Shown here in pieces: positions 51,516 through 57,553 of a stretch of 57,553 bases of DNA. The stretch is from Azospirillum sp. SYSU D00513 (GTDB lineage Bacteria > Pseudomonadota > Alphaproteobacteria > Azospirillales > Azospirillaceae), in contig NZ_JAFIQV010000041.1 in NCBI RefSeq assembly GCF_017356015.1, positions 1 to 57,553 on the forward strand, given 5' to 3'. The stretch's first letter is position 1. Every line of letters begins with the position of its first letter. The notes under the pieces are model-generated. The model was not told where the DNA came from, searched no databases, and saw only the letters and a list, made by a program, of their open reading frames with translations. The translations under genes were made by a program, and so were the position numbers.

Positions 51516-52666
51516 CCCTCGCCCGGCGTTTCGCCCGGCGTCTCGCGCAGGCCTGGCAGCGGGCCGGTCGTGTAGAGCGTCACGCGCAAGCCCCCGTTCG
51601 ACACGGACCCGGCCGGCTGTTCGAAGGGCAGCCCGGTCGCCTTGGCGAGCGAGGGCTCGCTGGTCACCAGCCCGACCCGCCAGCCGGCGAAACGGGCCAG
51701 CAGCGTCTTCCCGAAGGCGCCGTAGAGGGGAACCAGCTCCTTCTTGTCGCCGAGCCGGCCGCCGTAGGGCGGGTTGACGATGACGAGGCCGGGCGGTCCC
51801 TCCGGCGGGGTGAGGTCGCTGATCGCCTGCTGCTTGAACTCCGTCCAGGCGGCGACACCCGCGCGCTCCGCGTTGGCGCGGCTCATGGTGACCGCACCGC
51901 CATCGCGGTCGCTGCCGTGGAAGCGGACAGCCGGCGCCACGGCGTGGCCCGCCCCGCGCAGGGCCGCCCAAGCCGCCGCGTCGAAGCTCGCGAGCCGTTC
52001 GAAGGCGAAGCCGCGCGACCGGCCGGGCTGGAGGCCGGCGGCGATCTCCGCCGCCTCGATGACGAAGGTGCCCGACCCGCACATGGGATCGACCACGGGT
52101 TCGGTGCCCGTGTAGCCGGCTTGGCGCAGGAAGAGGGAAGCCAGCGTCTCGCGCAGCGGCGCCTTGTGGATGGCGTCCTTGTGGCCGCGCTTGTGCAGGG
52201 ATTCGCCCGACGTGTCGATGCTGATGGTGCAGAGGTCGTCGTCGATGCGCGCCTTGACCACGACCTCGGCCTCGGCGGAGACCGGCGCGCCGGTGGCCTC
52301 GGCGATTGCACGCTCGATCCGCTGCGCCGCCGCCCCCGCGTGGTAGATGCGCGACGCCTTGCAGGAAGCCTCGACGCGGAAGGGCGTGTCGGCGCGCAGG
52401 ATCTCGCTCCAGGCCACGCGGCGCGCCCGCTTGTCGAGCTGCGCCAAATGCAGGGCGCGGAATTCGGCGACGCGCGCCAGCACGCGCGTGGCGCCCCGCA
52501 GCTCCAGGTTCGCCCGCCAGACCTCCGGCCAGCCGCCCTTGACCGTGACGCCGCCCTTGATGGTCGCGGGCTCGCGGAAGCCCTTCTCCCGCACCTCGGC
52601 GCCGAGCGCGGATTCCAGGCCGGGGGCGGTGACGATGAAGATCTCGAATTCGGCGTCGGTGTTCAT
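51506..52666 (-). CDS. THUMP-domain class I RNA methyltransferase (RlmL N-half/YpsC-like)
   Basis: A 386-residue protein. The N-terminal ferredoxin-like/THUMP region (about 1-160; SIDTSGESLHKRGHK) precedes a Rossmann methyltransferase domain with DPMCGSGT (SAM-binding) and NPPYGGRL (catalytic NPPY). This pattern marks N2-guanosine methyltransferases of rRNA, such as the m2G2445 activity of RlmL. The C-terminal half of the E. coli enzyme is missing, as in many bacteria. ATG 52666 is chosen where homology begins. Confidence 0.85.
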   Translation of the reverse strand: MNTDAEFEIFIVTAPGLESALGAEVREKGFREPATIKGGVTVKGGWPEVWRANLELRGATRVLARVAEFRALHLAQLDKRARRVAWSEILRADTPFRVEASCKASRIYHAGAAAQRIERAIAEATGAPVSAEAEVVVKARIDDDLCTISIDTSGESLHKRGHKDAIHKAPLRETLASLFLRQAGYTGTEPVVDPMCGSGTFVIEAAEIAAGLQPGRSRGFAFERLASFDAAAWAALRGAGHAVAPAVRFHGSDRDGGAVTMSRANAERAGVAAWTEFKQQAISDLTPPEGPPGLVIVNPPYGGRLGDKKELVPLYGAFGKTLLARFAGWRVGLVTSEPSLAKATGLPFEQPAGSVSNGGLRVTLYTTGPLPGLRETPGETPGEGQG

Positions 52667-52794
52667 CGCGCCTACATATCCCGAAGCCACGCCTCCTTCG
52701 ACATCTTTCTCGCGGCATGGTCCCCCGCTTTGCCGGGTTGGCGGGCGGGCGCGTCTGTGGTCAGACTGCGGAAAATCATCGACTGGAGGCTGAC

Positions 52795-53547
52795 ATGATC
52801 CTGTTCATCACCGGGGCCACCGCCGGATTCGGCGCGGCCATCGCGCGCCGCTTCGTCGCCGAGGGGCACAAGGTCGTCGTGACCGGCCGGCGCGCCGACC
52901 GGCTGGACGCGCTGGTGGCCGAGCTGGGTGCGGCCGCCCACGGGCTGGTCTTCGACGTACGCGACCAGGCCGCCGTGGAGGCCGCCGTCGCCGCCCTGCC
53001 CGCGGCCTTCGCGGAGGTGGACGTGCTTGTCAACAACGCCGGTCTGGCGCTCGGCCTCGACCCCGCGCACAAGGCCTCGCTCGACGACTGGAACGTGATG
53101 GTGGACACCAACGTGAAGGGCCTGATGTACGTCACCCGCGCCCTGCTGCCGGGCATGGTGGCGCGCGGGCGCGGCCATGTCGTGAACATGGGCTCGGTCG
53201 CCGCCAACTGGCCCTACCCCGGCGGCAACGTCTATGGCGCCACCAAGGCCTTCGTGCGCCAGTTCAGCCTGAACCTGCGGGCCGACCTGCTGGGCACGCC
53301 GGTGCGCGTCACCGACATCGAGCCCGGCCTGGTCGGCGGCACCGAATTCTCCGCCGTGCGCTTCAAGGGCGACGGCGACCGGGCCGCCAACCCCTACAAG
53401 GGCACCACGCCGCTGACGCCGGAGGACGTGGCCGAGGCCGTTCGCTGGGTCGCCACCCTGCCCCCGCACGTGAACATCAACACGCTGGAGATGATGCCCG
53501 TCTGCCAGACCTTCGGCCCGCTGTCGATCGACCGCAAGCCGGGCTGA
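52795..53547 (+). CDS. Short-chain dehydrogenase (YdfG-like)
   Basis: A 250-residue classical SDR with cofactor motif TGATAGFGAAIA, NNAG, and catalytic Ser-Tyr-Lys in NMGSVAANWPYPGGNVYGATK. It resembles NADP-dependent 3-hydroxy-acid/serine dehydrogenases (YdfG). GGAGG precedes the ATG. The substrate is probably a small 3-hydroxy acid. Confidence 0.88.
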   Translation: MILFITGATAGFGAAIARRFVAEGHKVVVTGRRADRLDALVAELGAAAHGLVFDVRDQAAVEAAVAALPAAFAEVDVLVNNAGLALGLDPAHKASLDDWNVMVDTNVKGLMYVTRALLPGMVARGRGHVVNMGSVAANWPYPGGNVYGATKAFVRQFSLNLRADLLGTPVRVTDIEPGLVGGTEFSAVRFKGDGDRAANPYKGTTPLTPEDVAEAVRWVATLPPHVNINTLEMMPVCQTFGPLSIDRKPG

Positions 53548-53591
53548 AACCGGGCCATCGGAGAATTCTCAGCGGAAATGCATTTTCCCCT

Positions 53592-53620
53592 TTGACAGGA
53601 CCGCGCCGGCTTGCTACTTA
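53592..53620 (+). promoter_or_regulatory. Sigma-70-type promoter of the tRNA cluster
   Basis: TTGACA (53592-53597), a 17-base spacer and TACTTA (53615-53620) lie 45 bases before the first tRNA. It is one of the clearest housekeeping promoters in the window. Confidence 0.8.
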
Positions 53621-53665
53621 CGCGGCCCGCCGGCAACGTTGGCAACGACGAAAACCGGCGCGGAT

Positions 53666-53740
53666 GCGGGCGTAGCTCAGGGGTAGAGCACAACCTTGCC
53701 AAGGTTGGGGTCGAGGGTTCGAATCCCTTCGCCCGCTCCA
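53666..53740 (+). tRNA. tRNA-Gly (anticodon GCC)
   Basis: Acceptor stem GCGGGCG (53666-53672) pairs with CGCCCGC (53730-53736). The anticodon stem CAACC/GGTTG holds loop TTGCCAA. The CCA end is encoded (53738-53740). The T-loop GGTTCGAATC is present. Confidence 0.97.
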
Positions 53741-53762
53741 GTCACGGTAGCGGTATCAGGTC

Positions 53763-53838
53763 GGGGCCATAGCTCAGCTGGGAGAGCGCCTCGTTCGCAA
53801 TGAGGAGGTCAGGAGTTCGATCCTCCTTGGCTCCACCA
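53763..53838 (+). tRNA. tRNA-Ala (anticodon CGC)
   Basis: Acceptor GGGGCCA (53763-53769) pairs with TGGCTCC (53828-53834) with one G-U pair. Anticodon loop TTCGCAA gives CGC. CCA is encoded at 53836-53838. Confidence 0.97.
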
Positions 53839-53862
53839 ACCTGATGCGCCGCACATGCCGTT

Positions 53863-53936
53863 TGGGGGATCGTCTAGCGGTAGGACTCCAGACTCTGACT
53901 CTGGCTACCTAGGTTCGAATCCTAGTCCCCCAACCA
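53863..53936 (+). tRNA. tRNA-Gln (anticodon CTG)
   Basis: Acceptor TGGGGGA (53863-53869) pairs with TCCCCCA (53926-53932). Anticodon stem CCAGA/TCTGG holds loop CTCTGAC. CCA is encoded at 53934-53936. It borders the restriction-modification segment to its right. Confidence 0.97.
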
Positions 53937-54102
53937 ACTCTTTTCCATTTGACCAGCGGTTCCAGAGCCAGCGGGAAACACCCCGCTCCGGCGGCATCGC
54001 GCCGATCCCTCAAGGATTGTGCGGAGCGTGCCGTGGACGGGCACTGGTGCCCGCCTCCCCTTCTTGTTTCTGGCGTTCAGACGGCAGCGCGGCCGCCGTC
54101 CT

Positions 54103-55077
54103 TCAAGACTCCTCGTAGCTGCGGACGAGGAGCGGCGTGGCGCGCTCCAAGTCCTTCATCGTGTACAGCGTGACCTCCAGGTCTCCCGTGCCGAAATGGC
54201 CGATGTTGCTGACGTCGCGGCTGAAGCCCGGTTCGAGCGTCACGGTCTTCGGATCGACCTTCAGGAACACCGTCACCTTGCCCGACTGCGGGTACACCTC
54301 GACGCACACGAAATTTTTGATGCGCTTGAAGGCGAAGTAGAACTGAAGCTGTTTGAACTGAACGTCGTCGCCAAGACCCATCAGGAACGCCTTCAGCGCC
54401 TCGTAGAGGTCCTTGATCGGCTGACTCGCCTGCGCGAGGCGATAGTCGATGAACTGCGACTGGTAGGGGTTCGCGGCGCTCGTCTTCGGCGACGGCGCCT
54501 TGGCCGGCGCGTCGGCGGGGTCGCCCGCCGGAGCCGGCGCGGCGGGCGACGCCGTGCCGGCCGTGGTGGTGGCCGTGGTGGCGTTGACCAGTTCCAGCAG
54601 CAGCAGGTCGTCGCCGCAGTGGCGGTAGCGGATCAGCTCGATGTTGCGGTTGATCTGCTTGACCGCGTGCTGGTCGTAGTTGGTGAAGTCGCCGGCGATG
54701 CACAGGAGGCGCGGCGCCGACCACTCCACCGCCTTGGCCGTGTCCGCTCCCAGCGTCTCCATGACCAGCCACTGGAACTCCTTACGGTGGTCGAGCAGCC
54801 AGTCGAGGTAGAAGAGCCCCTGGTTGATGACGTTCTCGTTGACCGCCCGCTTGTACTCGATGATGACCGGGCAGCCGTTCTCGTCGATGCCCAGCGTGTC
54901 GATGCGCCCGCCATGCGCCTTGCCCGTCACATACTCGCTGGCGAGAAAGCGCACGCCAAGCAGCGCTTCCAGGTTCTTCTCGAACAGCATCTGCAGCGAC
55001 TTCTCGATGCTGGCCGATTTGGTCGGCAGCTCGGCGACGCCGGAGGGCGTGACGCGGAACACCTTGATGTCGGACAT
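54103..55077 (-). CDS. DUF5655-like protein with PD-(D/E)XK nuclease domain
   Basis: A 324-residue protein. The N-terminal half has a nuclease core with GRIDTLGID and VIIEYKR (D...ExK). The middle has an Ala/Pro-rich linker. The C-terminal domain (about 195-320) resembles DUF5655 (IKDLYEALKAFLMGLGDDVQ, FVCVEVYPQSGKVTVFLKV). It follows hsdS by 13 bases on the same strand, so it is part of the type I restriction operon. Its role is unknown; a nuclease or DNA-binding accessory is likely. Confidence 0.8.
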   Translation of the reverse strand: MSDIKVFRVTPSGVAELPTKSASIEKSLQMLFEKNLEALLGVRFLASEYVTGKAHGGRIDTLGIDENGCPVIIEYKRAVNENVINQGLFYLDWLLDHRKEFQWLVMETLGADTAKAVEWSAPRLLCIAGDFTNYDQHAVKQINRNIELIRYRHCGDDLLLLELVNATTATTTAGTASPAAPAPAGDPADAPAKAPSPKTSAANPYQSQFIDYRLAQASQPIKDLYEALKAFLMGLGDDVQFKQLQFYFAFKRIKNFVCVEVYPQSGKVTVFLKVDPKTVTLEPGFSRDVSNIGHFGTGDLEVTLYTMKDLERATPLLVRSYEES

Positions 55078-55090
55078 GAACCCAGTCTCC

Positions 55091-56530
55091 TCAGCCCGCC
55101 TTGCGCGCCCGCCCGCGCCGGGGCTTCTCCCCGCCCGCCGCGCGCTCGGCGCGGATGCGCTCCAGCAGCACCGAGGCCGGCTCGTCGTTCGGGTCCTGCG
55201 GTACCAGCTCGCCCCGGAAGGCTTTGGCGAGGATGGATTGGTCGAGAGTGGAGAGGCGCTCTATTGCAGTTCTTGCCACGACTTTCACTATCTCAAACCG
55301 CTCCAAATGGGACATCATTTGGCTCGCAATTCGACGCTGTTCCTCCTTTGAAGGGAGAGGCATTCTACATGAATTTACAACCCCAGCGCTGACGTGCGGC
55401 AAGTCTTTACCATCCTGAGTCCCATTTTGCTGCGAAATGATGTACTTGCGAAAAGCATGCGACCTTAAGAACAAATATAAATACTCAGGCTCCACATCAT
55501 CAGAAACCTGAAATTTTCCGACTCGCTGAAGGAGTAGCGCCCCATCCCATTCAGGGCCCAGTTTCGCCACCTTGGCTTCTTTGCTTCCACTTGAATAAAC
55601 TGGACGATCCATAGCCAAAACAATATCACCTTGCCTTAGAGAGAACCGTTTATATTGCTCTACATCTCCGGAATCCCAAAAATCTACCGACTCCTCAGAT
55701 ATCCATCCATTCCTGACATTAACTCCTTTCAGCAGACGAACACCTGATTTCTTAAATCCTTTGCTGCTAAACGCGTACCCGGCGAGCAGCGGCGCCACCT
55801 CTCCAAGAGATGCAAAGCGCCATTCTCTGGGTAAATGCTTTGTAGATGTCGCATTTGTAATTTCCAAAGATGGCGCATCGGGTGATGAAATAGCCACTTT
55901 ATTCTCTACATGATCATCGCCAAACATGATCGAGAAAATGGATTGGCGGTAGCGGTCGATGAGCGCCGGCAGAGCGTCCAGCGACTCGCGCGCCCGGCGC
56001 GAACGCGCCGTCAGTGCCTCGATCTTCTCGACGATGCGGCGCTGTTCGTTAGACGGTGGGACAGGAATCCCAAAATCTGACAGCCTATCTGAACTTATAC
56101 TTGCAACGGTCGTACCTGCCTTTGAGCACTGCTTCAGAATTGACTGCTTTTCCGCCACTAGGGCAAGACGCAAATATTCTGGGACGAGTCCTGAACTGGG
56201 CGTCAGGGCCTTCATGTCCTGATTAATTGTGACCGGCCGATTTGTCGTAGCAACAGGGAAAGAGTGAGCAAGAATGCCGCTTCGCGTGACCATGAGAACT
56301 GATCCGGCAGGGATCAAGTTACATGCAGAACCCTCTACGGCCGCCTCCGTGATGTAATCTTCAGCGTCATCGATAGTAGACCGTTTCATGTCCTTGGGGG
56401 ACACCCAAGGAATACTGCCGTTTTCCCAATATTCAGGTTCTGCCTTGCTCGGCGTTCCGCCTCCGCGCCAAGTACCCAGGTCTCTGAGCTGGTGCTGAAC
56501 CCAGCCCGCCGGCAATTCCCGCCCACTCAT
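55091..56530 (-). CDS. hsdS: Type I restriction-modification specificity subunit
   Basis: A 479-residue HsdS with two target recognition domains (about 5-155 and 225-375). Each is followed by a conserved helical spacer (SNEQRRIVEKIEALTARSRRA and SKEEQRRIASQMMSHLERF). The base composition of the second recognition domain is markedly AT-richer than its surroundings, as is common for exchanged specificity domains. Its start overlaps the hsdM stop (ATGA). The recognition sequence cannot be predicted. Confidence 0.92.
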   Translation of the reverse strand: MSGRELPAGWVQHQLRDLGTWRGGGTPSKAEPEYWENGSIPWVSPKDMKRSTIDDAEDYITEAAVEGSACNLIPAGSVLMVTRSGILAHSFPVATTNRPVTINQDMKALTPSSGLVPEYLRLALVAEKQSILKQCSKAGTTVASISSDRLSDFGIPVPPSNEQRRIVEKIEALTARSRRARESLDALPALIDRYRQSIFSIMFGDDHVENKVAISSPDAPSLEITNATSTKHLPREWRFASLGEVAPLLAGYAFSSKGFKKSGVRLLKGVNVRNGWISEESVDFWDSGDVEQYKRFSLRQGDIVLAMDRPVYSSGSKEAKVAKLGPEWDGALLLQRVGKFQVSDDVEPEYLYLFLRSHAFRKYIISQQNGTQDGKDLPHVSAGVVNSCRMPLPSKEEQRRIASQMMSHLERFEIVKVVARTAIERLSTLDQSILAKAFRGELVPQDPNDEPASVLLERIRAERAAGGEKPRRGRARKAG

Positions 56531-57469
56531 TCCGCCGCCTCCGATTTGGCGACATCCGCGTCCTCATCCGGACCCAGCATGTCCGCCAGCGCCTCCATCT
56601 CCTCCAGCGCAGTGCGCAGCGTGTCGATGATATCGGCGGCGATCACGTCGGGTTCAGGCAGCACCTCGTCAGCGCCTTCATCACGCAGCCACGAGATGTC
56701 CAGGTTGTCGCCGCGCGCGGCGATCTGCTCGCGGGTGAAGCGGCGGAAGCGGCCCTGCTCGCCCTCGTCGGTGCGCGGCGCCTTGCCCAGGGGATCAGCG
56801 CCGAAAACGGCCTCGAACTCGGCAAAGTGCTCGCGTGTCAGCGGACGGGTCTTGCCGAACTGCGGCATGTTGGAGCGCAGGTCGTAGACCCAGACGTCGC
56901 CTGTGTTGTTCTTGTCGGTGCGCCCCCGCGTGAAGAACAGGACGTTGGTCTTGACGCCCTGGCTGTAGAAGATGCCGGTGGGCAGGCGCAGGATGGTGTG
57001 CAGATCGCACTTGTCCATCAGGTCACGACGGATGTCACGGCCGGCGTTGTCCTCGAACAGCACGTTGTCGGGCAGCACGACCGCGGCACGCCCGCCGGGG
57101 TTCAGGCCCCGGTAGATGTGCTGGAGAAAGGCCAACTGCTTGTTGGAGGTCGGATAGGTGAAGTCGTCACGCGACGGCAGGCCGCCGCCCTTCTTTGTGC
57201 CGAAGGGCGGGTTGGTGAGGATCAGGTCGGCCTTGTGCATCCGCGTCCCCTGTTCCGACAGCGCGTCGCCGAGCTGCAGGTCGCCCGAGACGTCGTGGAG
57301 CATCAGGTTCATCAGGCCCAGCCGGTGGGCGTCCGGCACCAGCTCCATGCCGTAGAAGGCGTTGTGGCGCTGGAAGTACTGCTCGGACGCCGTCAGGTCC
57401 CACAGGTCGTTGGTCTGCGCCTTGACCCAGCGGTCGGCGGCGATCAGGAACCCGCCGGTGCCCGCGGGA
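56527..57469 (-). pseudogene. hsdM: Type I DNA methyltransferase subunit, 5' part removed by insertion sequence
   Basis: The N6-adenine methyltransferase of the system. Visible parts are AGTGGFLIAADRWVK (end of motif I), the catalytic NPPFGTKKGGG (motif IV), LPTGIFYSQGVKTNVLFF and a C-terminal helical tail. About 180-190 residues before motif I, the helical N-domain, are missing. Upstream of about 57470 the frame enters sequence unrelated to HsdM that carries the start of a transposase on the other strand. The frame stays open by chance to 57537. The gene is very likely inactive unless the other half lies intact elsewhere. Confidence 0.85.
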
Positions 57470-57553
57470 CTATCCGGAATTTCGTGCTCGGCGGGGGTAT
57501 GCTGAGAACGGAAGGAGCCCCCGATGGCACGACGCAAAGAACCGATTATCCCC
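57470..57553 (+). mobile_element. Left end of an IS256-family-like insertion sequence
   Basis: The sequence from about 57470 (reading GGACTATCCGGAATTTCG near the end) breaks the hsdM frame. It leads within about 55 bases to a ribosome site and an ATG. This fits an IS terminus. The exact border is uncertain by a few bases because the right end and target duplication are outside the window. Confidence 0.7.
57524..57553 (+). CDS. Transposase start (IS256 family-like), cut by window end
   Basis: Only ten codons are visible (MARRKEPIIP). This opening is typical, from memory, of IS256/Mutator-family transposases. AAGGAG precedes the ATG at a good spacing. The rest lies outside the window. Confidence 0.65.
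   Translation, partial: MARRKEPIIP

Noticed and set aside
48894..52718. A 1274-residue open frame on the minus strand
   Set aside because: Antisense to the regulator, the kinase fusion and, in another frame, the RNA methyltransferase. It is an artefact of high GC.

Overview
The window is GC-rich chromosomal or chromid-like DNA from an alphaproteobacterium. Azospirillum or a close relative is the best guess: a 2-keto-3-deoxyarabonate dehydratase and a ketoglutarate-semialdehyde dehydrogenase closely resemble the Azospirillum brasilense enzymes as I remember them. Genes are dense, mostly in short operons, with many two-component systems and solute-binding-protein transporters typical of a rhizosphere heterotroph.

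Left part (1-9.4 kb): an oxalate-oxidation block. It holds the 3' part of oxalyl-CoA decarboxylase (oxc), formyl-CoA:oxalate CoA-transferase (frc), succinyl-CoA synthetase (sucCD), and an NAD-dependent molybdenum formate dehydrogenase made of a fused NuoE/NuoF-like subunit and a large catalytic subunit. Together they could convert oxalate to CO2 with NADH formed at the formate step; sucCD could supply succinyl-CoA as CoA donor. An AT-richer, solitary DUF1016 (YhcG-type) nuclease gene follows.

10.8-31.2 kb: a mixed region. A TRAP-type binding protein is paired with a histidine kinase and has no permease. Next come a HutD/Ves protein, a choline-sulfate block (LysR regulator, betC, choX) followed by a 31-codon ORF and an OmpR-type two-component system, a TPR-methyltransferase, an FhuF-like Fe-S protein, a SnoaL-like protein, a hybrid HWE-type kinase facing a CYP152-type P450 peroxygenase, a DedA protein, a small zinc-knuckle protein and a Crp/Fnr regulator. 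The Crp/Fnr gene is flanked by two copies of one perfect 12-bp palindrome.

31.5-42.8 kb: a sugar-acid catabolic locus. It contains a UxaA/GarD-type dehydratase, a GntR regulator with two DNA-binding domains, a TRAP transporter (DctQMP), an FMN alpha-hydroxy-acid dehydrogenase, a beta-hydroxyacid dehydrogenase, a 2-keto-3-deoxyarabonate dehydratase homologue and a ketoglutarate semialdehyde dehydrogenase. It is closed by a strong terminator. The logic is sugar acid uptake, dehydration and entry to the TCA cycle as 2-oxoglutarate.

42.9-51.5 kb: a Cys/His-rich membrane-anchored small protein with a PepSY membrane protein, then a tripartite tricarboxylate transporter (tctCBA) with its response regulator and a very unusual sensor kinase. 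The kinase carries a complete periplasmic solute-binding domain after its ATPase domain. A phased array of 11-bp direct repeats lies upstream of tctC.

51.5-57.5 kb: a THUMP RNA methyltransferase, a short-chain dehydrogenase, three tRNA genes (Gly, Ala, Gln) behind a clear sigma-70-type promoter, and a type I restriction-modification segment (hsdM, hsdS and a DUF5655-like nuclease protein). hsdM is cut inside its AdoMet-binding motif by the end of what looks like an IS256-family insertion sequence running off the right edge.
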